In this document: positions 42,309-51,388 of the stretch, piece after piece | How positions within the stretch are numbered: the first letter of the stretch is position 1 | Layout of the letters: each line of letters begins with the position of its first letter | Assembly (NCBI GenBank): GCA_013298715.1 | Contig: JAAFIQ010000003.1 | Location: 62,001-126,000 of the forward strand | Source: Bacteroidota bacterium | GTDB lineage: Bacteria; Bacteroidota; Bacteroidia; B-17B0; Aurantibacillaceae | DNA length: 64,000 nucleotides | Direction: 5' to 3' | Translations under genes and position numbers: made by a program | The notes under the pieces: model-generated | Told to the model about the DNA's origin: nothing | What the model saw: only the letters and a program-made list of their open reading frames with translations | Databases searched by the model: none

Positions 42309-43211
42309 TTAAATCCCACTTGTGCCACCAAGAATATTCGCGTTTGCACCTGATAAATCTAATGGTTTAATTGCAATTGTAGGAACTTTACTTAGGTGAA
42401 TTACTTGCTGTGAATAAGGCCCTAAAAAGAATCCGCTCAATTCTGCATCTTGATCTGTCATTATAATCACCAAATCTGCGCCTAATTTATTAGCATGTTC
42501 AACAGTAGCCTTTGCTCTGTTGGTTACATTTTTAATTACATCAGAGTGGTAAACTACATCATGTTCTTCTGCTCTTGTTTGAATTTGATGTAGAATTAAT
42601 TCCATTTCTTCGGCTAATTCACCTTCACTCTCATCCATTAAAGCTACAGCGTGTAGTTCGGTACTAAAGTGTTTTGCAAACTCAATAGCAAAAATAACTT
42701 TTTGGCGTGAGTTAGCGCTTGAATCAATTGGTAATACTATTTTTTGATACCCTTTGTGATCGGCCTCGCTACTCATTACCATTGTTGGACAAGGCGATTT
42801 TGTAATTACTTTTAAAGCGTTACTACCAATAACTAATTCTTCTAGCGGTGAGTAACCGTGCGTTCCCATTACAATAAGTGAAGCTTTTATCTCTTCAGCA
42901 AATGCATTAATTTCTTTACTTGGCACCCCTGTTCTGCTAACACTAATAACCCTTACACCATAATCTTTATTTATTTGATGAGCAAGTTCTTCAAGCTTAG
43001 CATCAATCATTTTATGAAAATCAGTTTTGTTTTCGAGTTGTACCACAGGCAAAAACATATCGCCTGCGGCAAATTGCGAATTAATAACGTGGAATAAGTA
43101 AACATCGCATTTGGTTAACTGTGCGGTAAATGCTCCGTGTTTAATAGCTAATAATGAGGTAGCACTAAAATCTACTGGAATTAAAATTTTTGAAGGATTG
43201 AAATGTATCAT
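42309..43211 (-). CDS. Tandem-domain universal stress protein
   Basis: A 300-residue protein with two UspA domains. Domain 1 (about 8-148) starts KILIPVDFSATSLLAIKHGA and has an intact nucleotide loop in MGTHGYSPLEELVIGSNA (G2xG9xGS pattern). Domain 2 (about 155-285) starts KIVLPIDSSANSRQKVIFAI, but its loop, MTDQDAELSGFFLGPYSQ, lacks the first glycine pair, so only the first domain probably binds ATP. Usp proteins respond to starvation and stress by unknown contacts. It is 24 bases upstream of the lectin-like gene and 24 bases downstream of a beta-barrel gene, all on the minus strand. Confidence 0.92.
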   Translation of the reverse strand: MIHFNPSKILIPVDFSATSLLAIKHGAFTAQLTKCDVYLFHVINSQFAAGDMFLPVVQLENKTDFHKMIDAKLEELAHQINKDYGVRVISVSRTGVPSKEINAFAEEIKASLIVMGTHGYSPLEELVIGSNALKVITKSPCPTMVMSSEADHKGYQKIVLPIDSSANSRQKVIFAIEFAKHFSTELHAVALMDESEGELAEEMELILHQIQTRAEEHDVVYHSDVIKNVTNRAKATVEHANKLGADLVIIMTDQDAELSGFFLGPYSQQVIHLSKVPTIAIKPLDLSGANANILGGTSGI

Positions 43212-43235
43212 GGTATAATAGTTTAAATGTATTTA

Positions 43236-43910
43236 TTAATGTTTAATAGTTGGTATTTTAAAAATAATTCCAGCAAAAAATAAGGCACCTCTGTCCCAAC
43301 CAATTTCGGTATTCAAGCCTATGTATTTTATTGGATAGTAACGTAAACCAAAAGTTGTTGCAAAGTAAGGGCCACCACCGGCTTTAAACTTAAATGTTTC
43401 TTGCGGAAGTGATTTACCTTCAACAGAAGATGTAAAACCAATACTGAAATCGTAGTTTGTAAAGCCTATAGCCCCGCCAATGTATGGATCTATTTTACTT
43501 TCTTTGTTGCTGGTATTAAAATGATAGTTCCCTCTTACACCAATTGCCAAGTCCGATACACCAAGATTAATTTCGTCGAGCTGAGCTGTGGCTATGTTGT
43601 TTACATTTAATGAGTATGTTTCTTTCACCAAGGCGTTTATTTTCCAATACGCAACTGATAACCCTAAGCTGACTTCTTCAGAAATTCCATATTCGATTCT
43701 AGAATTAAGCGCAGGAGTATTCGTAATATCAACTTCAAATTTTCTATCGTTGGTAGAGGTATAATACAATTTAAGGCCTGTTTTAGCCGCTGCTGCTGGA
43801 ATTAAAGGTCCCCCTACATTACCGTTAATAGTAATTTCTCCTTTTTCAAAAGATTGTGCTTTCGCCAAATAAGCGATTAAACAAAAAATTAATACAATTG
43901 TATTTTTCAT
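43236..43910 (-). CDS. Outer-membrane beta-barrel protein
   Basis: A 224-residue protein with a signal peptide (ending AYLAKAQ, about residue 19) and alternating hydrophobic/polar strands of an eight-stranded barrel: GEITINGNVGG, VSLGLSVAYWKINAL, DLAIGVRGNYHF, PYIGGAIGFTNYDF, YFATTFGLRYY and ALFFAGIIFKIP. It resembles OmpW/opacity-type Bacteroidota barrels (porin family protein) with no defined substrate. It lies three bases downstream of ettA and is probably in the same transcript. Confidence 0.8.
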   Translation of the reverse strand: MKNTIVLIFCLIAYLAKAQSFEKGEITINGNVGGPLIPAAAAKTGLKLYYTSTNDRKFEVDITNTPALNSRIEYGISEEVSLGLSVAYWKINALVKETYSLNVNNIATAQLDEINLGVSDLAIGVRGNYHFNTSNKESKIDPYIGGAIGFTNYDFSIGFTSSVEGKSLPQETFKFKAGGGPYFATTFGLRYYPIKYIGLNTEIGWDRGALFFAGIIFKIPTIKH

Positions 43911-43913
43911 TTT

Positions 43914-45608
43914 TTAAACAGCTAATTTTTTGTAGCGCACACGTTTTGGTTCAACATTACCTAATCGTTTTTTTCTGTTTTCTTCGTATTCACTATAACC
44001 GCCTTCAAAAAAGTAAACTGAGCTATCACCTTCAAATGCCAATATGTGTGTACATACACGATCTAAGAACCACCTGTCGTGGCTAATAATTACGGCGCAG
44101 CCTGCAAAATTTTCCAAACCTTCTTCAAGGGCTCTAAGCGTGTTTACGTCCAAATCATTTGTTGGCTCATCTAACAACAAAACATTGCCTCCTTCTTTTA
44201 AGGCCAAGGCTAAGTGTAAACGGTTTCTTTCTCCCCCAGATAACACATTACATTTTTTACTTTGATCGTTGCCACTAAAATTAAAACGAGAAATATATGC
44301 ACGACTGTTAATTGATCGTCCTTCAAAAACAATGCTTTCTGTACCTCCGCTCAACACATCGTAAACCGTTTTGTTAGGGTCAATGTCTTTATGTGTTTGG
44401 TCTACATAACTTATTTTTACGGTTGGTCCAACTTTAAATTCGCCATTATTAGGATTTTCTAAACCCATAATCATTTTAAACAAGGTTGTTTTACCAGCAC
44501 CGTTAGGCCCAATAATACCAACAATTCCGGCAGGAGGTAATTTAAAGTTTAATCCTTCGTAAAGCAATCTATCACCAAACCCTTTTGCAACGTTTATTGA
44601 TTCAATTACTTCATTACCTAAACGCGGACCATTAGGAATAAAGATTTCTAAATTTTCTTCTTTATTTTTCACATCTTCATTCATCATTTTTTCGTAATTG
44701 CCCAAACGTGCTTTTTGTTTAACGCCACGTCCCTTCACACCAGCACGCACCCACTCTAATTCACGCTGTAAATATTTTTGACGTTTGCTTTCACTTTTCT
44801 CTTCTTGTTTTAAGCGTTCGCGTTTTTGCTCTAACCAACTGCTGTAGTTTCCTTTCCAAGGAATACCTTCACCGCGATCTAGTTCTAAAATCCAACCAGC
44901 AACATTATCTAAAAAGTAACGGTCGTGGGTTACGGCAATAATAGTGCCTTTGTATTGTTGTAAATGTTGTTCTAACCAATCTACACTTTCTGCATCTAAG
45001 TGATTGGTAGGCTCATCTAACAATAAAATATCTGGTTCTTGTAGTAATAAACGGCAAAGGGCAACGCGACGACGCTCGCCCCCCGATAAAATATTTACTG
45101 GGGTGTTACTTTCTGCGCAACGCAAGGCATCCATTGCGCGCTCCAAACGGTTATCTAAATTCCACAAATCATGTTGATCTATTAATTCTTGCAATTGTGC
45201 TTGGCGGTTAATGAGCTTATCCATTTTATCAGGGTCGCTCATTATTTCTTCGTCCATAAACTTGTTGTTTACTTCTTCAAATTCATTTAAAATATCCACA
45301 TGTTTTTGAACGCCCTCGCGCACAATTTCAATTACGGTTTTTGTTTCATCTAGTTTTGGTTCTTGTTCAAGCATGCCAATGCTGTATCCTGGCGATTGAT
45401 GAATTTCGCCGATATAATCTTTATCCATACCTGCCATTATACGCAGTAGGGTAGATTTACCTGAACCATTTAAGCCTAAAACACCAATTTTAGCGCCATA
45501 GTAAAATGAAATATAAATATCTTTTAGAACTTGTTTTTGAGGTGGATGAATTTTTGAAACATTCACCATACTGAAAATAATTTGACGACCTTCTGGAGTT
45601 GCTGACAT
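43914..45608 (-). CDS. ettA: Energy-dependent translational throttle protein EttA (ABC-F)
   Basis: ABC-F ATPase of 564 residues without membrane segments. NBD1: GLNGSGKST, signature LSGGERRRVALCRLL, Walker [12 protein letters not shown]. The linker (about 245-320) has the long charged P-site-interacting motif with KQEEKSESKRQKYL. NBD2: [35 protein letters not shown]. The N-terminus IFSMVNVSKIHPPQKQVLKD is the EttA form. EttA binds the ribosomal E site and delays the first elongation step when ATP is low. Both ATP sites are complete, unlike the ABC-F at 60790-62403. Confidence 0.96.
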   Translation of the reverse strand: MSATPEGRQIIFSMVNVSKIHPPQKQVLKDIYISFYYGAKIGVLGLNGSGKSTLLRIMAGMDKDYIGEIHQSPGYSIGMLEQEPKLDETKTVIEIVREGVQKHVDILNEFEEVNNKFMDEEIMSDPDKMDKLINRQAQLQELIDQHDLWNLDNRLERAMDALRCAESNTPVNILSGGERRRVALCRLLLQEPDILLLDEPTNHLDAESVDWLEQHLQQYKGTIIAVTHDRYFLDNVAGWILELDRGEGIPWKGNYSSWLEQKRERLKQEEKSESKRQKYLQRELEWVRAGVKGRGVKQKARLGNYEKMMNEDVKNKEENLEIFIPNGPRLGNEVIESINVAKGFGDRLLYEGLNFKLPPAGIVGIIGPNGAGKTTLFKMIMGLENPNNGEFKVGPTVKISYVDQTHKDIDPNKTVYDVLSGGTESIVFEGRSINSRAYISRFNFSGNDQSKKCNVLSGGERNRLHLALALKEGGNVLLLDEPTNDLDVNTLRALEEGLENFAGCAVIISHDRWFLDRVCTHILAFEGDSSVYFFEGGYSEYEENRKKRLGNVEPKRVRYKKLAV

Positions 45609-45717
45609 AATCTTTAATTAATTTGGAAGCCCTAAATTAACGAAAGAATTGAATTAAAAAAAGGAATTAAATATGTGGCGTATAAAATTTATTTATGGGA
45701 TGGAAATCTGCCAAGCC

Positions 45718-48648
45718 TTATTTCAAAACATTAATTTTTTGAGCAGCGGTTTTTTGATTTTTATTATTTACAACCTCTAGTAAATACACACCGCTGCTTA
45801 ACTGATCAGTTGAAATACTTACCTGCGAGATTCCTTGGTTAATGGTATGTGGTTTGTTGTAAATAATTCTGCCAAACATATCTTTAATGTTAACCATAAT
45901 TTCTTCGCTAACTTTGCTGCTTAATTGCAAATATAGTGTTGCATTTGCAGGGTTTGGATAAACAGCCTGCAAAGTTAAATCATCAAAGCTATTGCCAATT
46001 GGTATTGAATTAGTTTGCGAGGGATAATTTTTTTCATCAAAAGCAATAACTCGGTAATAGTTTATAATACCATTTTTAAATGCGGCATCTTGGTAAGAAA
46101 AGTTAGAAGTTGAGTTGTTACCATTAACTGAAGCAATTATTTCAAAGTTAACGTTGTCAACACTTCTTTCTATTTGAAACGATTTTGCTTTATAACTTTC
46201 AGATATTTTCCATCTTAGTAAATTTACCTCGTTTATATTTTCTCCATTAAAAGAGAGAAATTCTACAGGTAATACGGCGCACAAACCATTATTTACCGCA
46301 CAAGGCGATTGAAATCGGTAGGCAGTATTTGTCATATTCCATTGGTTATAAGGGCCAACTCCACCTACAGCGTTATGGGCAGTTGCATTCACTGGTGGAC
46401 GATAAATAGTTCCATCAAAGCTGTGTAATCCTAAAACGGCCTCTCCATTATTATGCGAAGAGCAAAATCGTTTGTTACCAATATGAATTTCTATAGCATT
46501 GGTTGTTTCGTAAAGTTTAATCTGTCCGGTAAAGTTTAATGCGCTATTAGCATCACATGGAGTCCCAAACATGGGTATGTTTTCAAAAGATACTACAAAC
46601 TTTCTATTAGGTGCAACACCAGTTGTGTAGTAACGAATGGTTCCGCCTAAGCTTGGGTCGATATCATGCCAAGGACCTAAAACAGCATTTCGAGGAATGG
46701 AAGTACCATTTACAGGAGCGGGATTAGTAATACTCCAACCAGTAGCCACACCGCCAGCTGCAAATGTAGTTGTTTGAATATTCGGAAAGCAAGGCACGCC
46801 ATCAAAAACAAAAGAGCTATTACTAGCAACATAACCTCCCCAATTGGCAGTACCACCATAGCAAAATTGAAAACCAAGCATTACTATCGTATTAAACAAT
46901 ACATCATCTGTTGTAGGAAGTGTTGTTCCAACAAAAGTTTCGAAAGAGTAAGTTATTGGCGCAGCGGTGTAGGTAGATAAGGAGCATGGTACGGTTGGCG
47001 TAGGCGAAACACTGGTTTGAACAACGGTGCTTGCCGCTGTTGAACTTCCACAGGTTATTAATGCTCTAAAAAATGTAGAGGATGTTACTGTGGCCGTATA
47101 TGCTGTATTTGTTGCAGTTGGAATATTTGAATATGGCCCAGCAAGCGCTGCACTTGATTGCCATTGGAATGTGGCGCCACATGCGGATATGCCTGATAAA
47201 TTTAAATTTGTTACAAGTGTGCCACATGCACTCGTTGGGCTGGCCACAGCCGTGCCAGTGGTAATTACACCAGAGCAAGCAGCAGGGGCAGAAATGGAAA
47301 CATTAAAAGGATTGCAAGTAGGAGAAGGCCAAGAGTCTATAACCAAGTAGTAGGTGGTACCGGCAGTTACATTAACGCATAAGGATTGGTTACCTGCTGA
47401 ACTTTGCGCACTACCTGCACACGTGCCGCCCGAAGTTGGACAGCCATTGTAGAGCATTATGCCCATATAACTTCCTGTAGAAGTAACATTAATATTTATA
47501 TTACCACTCGCAGTTGGTGTAAATGAGTATACAACGTCTTCTCCGCCAAAATATAAACTACTACCACAAATATTAGTAACATTGCTCGAAGTAATATCAT
47601 TTCCTTGACCGCAAGTGGTTTGCCCAGTTAACGAAAAAGGCAATGAAGCAATCGATTGTACATTGCAAAGCGGGCAGGCGCCAGTTGCAATTAGTGAGGC
47701 AGTAGCTGGTGTGCTTGCTGTGCTAAAACCCGAACACGTGAGAACACACCTAAAATACCGCGTGGCAGTAATTGAGGCTGAGAATGTATTGGCGTTTGCA
47801 CCTGGTATATTTGTGTAAGGACCAGCTAAAGCAGTAGCAATTTGCCATTGGTAAGTCATACCGCAACCAGAACCATTTCCAGTTAAAGAGAGGTTAGTTG
47901 TGTAATTATTACAAGCACTTGATGGCGAGGCTACAGCATTACCTGCCGTGGGAGGTGAAGTACAGTTGGTAGGGTCCCATCTGTAAATTTGGCCGTTTGC
48001 TGGTTTAGAATTTAAGTTGGTTGTCTCAACAATTTTTGAAGCTACTGGGCCACCTGAAACGTCATTCAGAGAGTAGTAATCGCCAGCAGTAGGGCCACTT
48101 ATGCCAATGGATGCAGAAGCAGAGTTAATATTTGCGGTGGCATTTCCATTTCTTTGGTAAACAAATTCAATCCTATTGCTTGTTTCATATAGTTTTGCCT
48201 GAAATGAAATAGCCCAAGTTGTGGCTATATAACTCCATTCCATTTGGTTCCATTCTACTGTTAACACTCTGTTGGGGGTTGTTCCAGTAACGCGGTAGTT
48301 CACATTACCACCTGAGCCAGTAGCTAAATCATCCCAAAGAGGTGCAATTACTGGTCTGTTGCCTGAATTAGTTAAGTCATTAGTATTCATTGAGCCTGCG
48401 GCATTAGAACTTAAACTTAACCATCCGTTGGAACTTACAAAAAATTGCGTGTAATTAACACAACCAAATTGAAATGGAAAGCCAATCGTTATTCCTGCAG
48501 AAACAGCATCGTCAACTCCACTGGCGTGAACCACTGTAGGCGTTACGTTTGCAGCATAAGTTCCGCCCACAGCGTTAAACGTATAGGCAATTTGTGCGTT
48601 AAACTTTAGGTAAATAAGCAAGAGTGGTATAAATAAACTTATCCTCAT
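45718..48648 (-). CDS. Large T9SS type A cargo protein with Ig-like repeats
   Basis: Secreted protein of 976 residues. Signal peptide 1-18. An N-terminal domain (about 20-215) has the pattern of FxSSNGWLSLS, VLTVEWNQM and FVYQRNGN, and a related module recurs at about 600-770 (SNSSFVFDG, KFVVSFENIPMF). Two Ig-like repeats are obvious by eye: around 225-330 (TYQWQIATALAGPYTNIPGA) and around 465-560 (TFQWQSSAALAGPYSNIPTA). Between them lies a PPC-like domain (GGEDVVYSFTPTASGNININ). The C-terminus is a type A sorting domain (AVYPNPANATLYLQL, SSGVYLLEVVNNK, KINVLK). Cysteines are frequent and probably form disulfides. Adhesion is a guess. Confidence 0.87.
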   Translation of the reverse strand: MRISLFIPLLLIYLKFNAQIAYTFNAVGGTYAANVTPTVVHASGVDDAVSAGITIGFPFQFGCVNYTQFFVSSNGWLSLSSNAAGSMNTNDLTNSGNRPVIAPLWDDLATGSGGNVNYRVTGTTPNRVLTVEWNQMEWSYIATTWAISFQAKLYETSNRIEFVYQRNGNATANINSASASIGISGPTAGDYYSLNDVSGGPVASKIVETTNLNSKPANGQIYRWDPTNCTSPPTAGNAVASPSSACNNYTTNLSLTGNGSGCGMTYQWQIATALAGPYTNIPGANANTFSASITATRYFRCVLTCSGFSTASTPATASLIATGACPLCNVQSIASLPFSLTGQTTCGQGNDITSSNVTNICGSSLYFGGEDVVYSFTPTASGNININVTSTGSYMGIMLYNGCPTSGGTCAGSAQSSAGNQSLCVNVTAGTTYYLVIDSWPSPTCNPFNVSISAPAACSGVITTGTAVASPTSACGTLVTNLNLSGISACGATFQWQSSAALAGPYSNIPTATNTAYTATVTSSTFFRALITCGSSTAASTVVQTSVSPTPTVPCSLSTYTAAPITYSFETFVGTTLPTTDDVLFNTIVMLGFQFCYGGTANWGGYVASNSSFVFDGVPCFPNIQTTTFAAGGVATGWSITNPAPVNGTSIPRNAVLGPWHDIDPSLGGTIRYYTTGVAPNRKFVVSFENIPMFGTPCDANSALNFTGQIKLYETTNAIEIHIGNKRFCSSHNNGEAVLGLHSFDGTIYRPPVNATAHNAVGGVGPYNQWNMTNTAYRFQSPCAVNNGLCAVLPVEFLSFNGENINEVNLLRWKISESYKAKSFQIERSVDNVNFEIIASVNGNNSTSNFSYQDAAFKNGIINYYRVIAFDEKNYPSQTNSIPIGNSFDDLTLQAVYPNPANATLYLQLSSKVSEEIMVNIKDMFGRIIYNKPHTINQGISQVSISTDQLSSGVYLLEVVNNKNQKTAAQKINVLK

Positions 48649-48650
48649 CG

Positions 48651-49022
48651 TTACAACTGTTTTTTAATTTCTGGATTATTGTTTTTATTCTCGTCATCAC
48701 AAGTAGCCACAAAAGATTTAAATTCAAGCTCTTTTTTTAATGGTACTAATTGAGTTTGTTTTCTAATGGAATCAAATAGTTCAACTTCATTAAAGGAATT
48801 GCTATCTTCAATTTTTATCAAAAAGCAATTCATGTTATTACAGAATAAAATTATCTTCGCTGATAAATCCGATGAAATTATTTGTTTAACTCTAAGCAGT
48901 TGTTCGGAATTAAGTTCTTTAAAACCAATGGCAATCAAATTAGCTTGGTTGGCGGTTTTAACTTGTGATAACAATTTAAAGTTACCAAAAAGTAGTATTA
49001 TTGATAGTAAAAATAGTTTCAT
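48651..49022 (-). CDS. Small exported protein upstream of the T9SS cargo gene
   Basis: A 123-residue protein with a signal peptide (about 1-20, ending FKLLSQ). The mature domain of about 95 residues alternates helices and strands (VKQIISSDLSAKIILFCNNM, CFLIKIEDSNSFNEVELF) and ends in a polar tail. I know no family. Its stop is two bases before the start of the 976-residue cargo protein, so the two are translated from one mRNA and might work together. The TATCTTTA at about 49041-49048 (minus strand) is a possible -7 box. Confidence 0.65.
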   Translation of the reverse strand: MKLFLLSIILLFGNFKLLSQVKTANQANLIAIGFKELNSEQLLRVKQIISSDLSAKIILFCNNMNCFLIKIEDSNSFNEVELFDSIRKQTQLVPLKKELEFKSFVATCDDENKNNNPEIKKQL

Positions 49023-49107
49023 GTTATATTAATGTTAAGTAAAGATAAAAATCCAGTCTTAAAAAGTATAATTCTTATTCCTAATTTCGACCAAAATATT
49101 TATTTAA

Positions 49108-50580
49108 TTGATGAACATTGATTTTTATAGTAAAACGGCGTTAATGAAATTAGAACAATGTTCAAAATCATTTTTTCTGTACAAAAAGCATCCTTATTTA
49201 AAAGATAAATTTTCTGTTGATAAGCAATTAACCTTTAAACGTGGACATACTATAGGCGAACTTGCACATCAATTGTTTCCAAACGGAATTAATGTTGCTA
49301 TGCAAACTAAAAATAGCCTACAAGCCGTTGAGTTAACTAAGCAATTAATTGAAAGTAAAACAGAAATCATTTACGAGGCAACTTTTGTGTACAACAAAGT
49401 GCTAGTAATGATAGATTTGTTGGTACTCTCAGCGGCTGGCTACCAAGCATTTGAGATTAAAAGTTCTTTAAAAATAACCGATGTGTATTTAAAAGATGCA
49501 TGCTTGCAATACTTTGTTTTGAAAAACTGTCTTTCAAATTTTGAAGATTTTTTTATTGTAACCATCAATCAAGATTACGTTTTAGAAGATAAGTTTGATG
49601 TAAAAAGTTATTTTAAACGCAGGAGTATAAAAACCCAAGGAGAAAAAAATTTGGAATATTTTAATCAGTTAGCACGAAATGCCGATTTGCTAATCGAGCA
49701 AAATGCAATTCCAAATATTGATATTGGCACTCATTGTTTTAAGCCATATCAGTGCGATTTTTTTGGAAGCTGTTGGAAAAATATTAATCTTGATACCTCG
49801 GTTTTAGGCTTGCCGTTTATTAGTAAAGAAGTATTGTTTAATTTTCATAACACAGGTAAAAGAGATATCATTCAACTTGAGGAAAACGATTTTGAAAAAA
49901 AGAATTTTCTAAAAATTACGCAGGCAATAAAAAATAATAAAGAAAATGTTGATTTGGTTGAAATAGCCAAGTTTACAAACTTAATCACTGGAAATTTTTG
50001 CTGTTTAGATATAGAAGTAATGTCGAGTGCTTTGCCTACAATTAAAGGCACTAAGCCGTTTGAGCAAATCCCGTTTCTATGCTCAGTTTACAACGGAACT
50101 CAATTTAACATCGTGTTCGAATCTTATGAAGGCAATGCCGATGATAGATTGATATTTGCCAAAAATTTAATCAATCAAACAAAACTATTTACCTATGTTT
50201 TGGTATTTGATAAAACGCTTGAAGTATCAGTTATAAAGAAATTAGCAGAGCTATTTTCAGAATTAAAAACAGAGTTGTTACAATTAATTGAAAAGTTTGT
50301 TGATGTGTTTGAGTTAATACTGAACTTTAATTACTATAACCCAAAATTTAAAGGCAACCTTAATCTAAAGGCAATTAGTTCTGCCTTAAATTTAGATGTT
50401 ACCTATTCCGAAATTCAATCAGGTTTGCATGCTATGCAGGTGTTTGAAGAATTAAGAAGTACGAAAGATTTAGCAGCGCAAGAAATTTTAAAAACTACCT
50501 TAGTAAACTATTGCAATTGCGATGTAAAAGCCGTTTATGAGTTGTTTGGGTTTTTTAAGAGACTAATAAAAACTAATTAA
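49108..50580 (+). CDS. DUF2779 protein: Cas4/RecB-like Fe-S nuclease fused to RNase H-like domain
   Basis: A 490-residue soluble protein in the DUF2779 group. N-terminal PD-(D/E)xK nuclease features are visible: AHQLF (53-57), D103 in VMIDLLV, E116-I-K118 in FEIKSS and Q134 in CLQYFV. Four cysteines have Cas4/AddB-type spacing: C18 near the start, then C210, C216 and C222 (CFKPYQCDFFGSC), which should hold a [4Fe-4S] cluster. The C-terminal half (about 295-490) begins CCLDIEVMSS with D301 and E303 and ends with CNCDVKAVYEL (D472), resembling DEDD 3'-5' exonucleases. It is isolated, with no CRISPR or phage genes nearby. Biological role unknown. Confidence 0.82.
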   Translation: MMNIDFYSKTALMKLEQCSKSFFLYKKHPYLKDKFSVDKQLTFKRGHTIGELAHQLFPNGINVAMQTKNSLQAVELTKQLIESKTEIIYEATFVYNKVLVMIDLLVLSAAGYQAFEIKSSLKITDVYLKDACLQYFVLKNCLSNFEDFFIVTINQDYVLEDKFDVKSYFKRRSIKTQGEKNLEYFNQLARNADLLIEQNAIPNIDIGTHCFKPYQCDFFGSCWKNINLDTSVLGLPFISKEVLFNFHNTGKRDIIQLEENDFEKKNFLKITQAIKNNKENVDLVEIAKFTNLITGNFCCLDIEVMSSALPTIKGTKPFEQIPFLCSVYNGTQFNIVFESYEGNADDRLIFAKNLINQTKLFTYVLVFDKTLEVSVIKKLAELFSELKTELLQLIEKFVDVFELILNFNYYNPKFKGNLNLKAISSALNLDVTYSEIQSGLHAMQVFEELRSTKDLAAQEILKTTLVNYCNCDVKAVYELFGFFKRLIKTN

Positions 50581-50627
50581 ACTAAAAAATAGAATTTTGA
50601 TTTTATTGTTTTGTTTAATTAAGGTGT

Positions 50628-51233
50628 TTAATTTTTCCCTGTCAAATTATTTGCAAATTTCAAAATCACCTTTTTCTGAACAATTTTTTCTAGTAAAGGT
50701 TTTAAAACAATTGCTGCATTTTCTTTCGTTTTAATAAATACTATCTGTTGCAAGCTATCACTTTTCATACTCGCTTCTGCTTTTTTATAAATAGTTTCAC
50801 TCAATAAAAAATCGTTATCCAATCCTACAAAAGTTAATGCGCTATAAATTTTACTTTGTTTGTGATTTATGGCAGTAAAACAAATTTCGGGCAATGGAAG
50901 CGTTATCTCAACAACACTATCACTCAATTTTATTTTTTCAGCAGTAATCTTTGTCAAATCAATACAACCCGCAGTTTCGCCTACCACAACCATTAATATT
51001 TTGCTATCTGGTAAATAGTCTCTTTTTACTGTATGTTCAACAACATCTTTTATTGAAAGATGAGCGAGTTCAAGTTTTCCGATGGCTTTAATTTCGGTAA
51101 TAATGAGATTATTTGAGTTCTCCTCAATTTTACTTGGGTTTTTAAAAAGCAGATAACCAATCACTAGCGTTAAAATAATAATGATTCCGTATGGAACTAC
51201 TGTTGAACGATTAAAGTTGAGGTTAGAGCTCAT
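50628..51233 (-). CDS. DUF4230 family membrane-anchored protein
   Basis: A 201-residue protein with one N-terminal membrane segment (about 12-29, YGIIIILTLVIGYLLF) and a DUF4230 domain. The conserved pattern includes ITEIKAIGKLELAHLSIKDV (about 47-66), KILMVVVGETAGCIDLTKI, VEITLPLPEICFTAINHKQS and a C-terminal helix-rich segment. DUF4230 is found in many phyla and has no known function. It is divergent from the large T9SS type B protein at 51389. Confidence 0.88.
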   Translation of the reverse strand: MSSNLNFNRSTVVPYGIIIILTLVIGYLLFKNPSKIEENSNNLIITEIKAIGKLELAHLSIKDVVEHTVKRDYLPDSKILMVVVGETAGCIDLTKITAEKIKLSDSVVEITLPLPEICFTAINHKQSKIYSALTFVGLDNDFLLSETIYKKAEASMKSDSLQQIVFIKTKENAAIVLKPLLEKIVQKKVILKFANNLTGKN

Positions 51234-51337
51234 TTTAACAAAATTACGGATTTTGTAGCTGTTTTTTCAACAATACTCCGTTTTATAGTGAAAATTGGGT
51301 TAATAGTGAGTAAATCGTTTGTATGAGTTCGTGAAAA

Positions 51338-51370
51338 TTTGGCTCAAAAATAGAAAATACCTTAATTTTA
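51338..51370 (+). promoter_or_regulatory. Candidate promoter of the type B T9SS cargo gene
   Basis: TTTG (51338-51341), a 21-base spacer and TAATTTTA (51363-51370), seven of eight matches to TAnnTTTG, 18 bases before the ATG at 51389. Confidence 0.45.
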
Positions 51371-51388
51371 CATTGTTAAAAAATAATT

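Noticed and set aside
47027-47350. Long plus-strand open frames opposite the T9SS cargo gene (for example 107 codons).
   Set aside because: They are antisense to repetitive Ig-like coding sequence, contain no recognisable domain and overlap in two frames; they are shadows of the real minus-strand gene.
49024-49041. CTTAACA-TTAA-TATAACA on the minus strand, very like the repeat at 22331.
   Set aside because: It lies directly against the ATG at 49022 and downstream of a TATCTTTA -7 candidate, so it cannot easily be an activator site. Such AT-rich decamers are expected about once by chance in a window this size.
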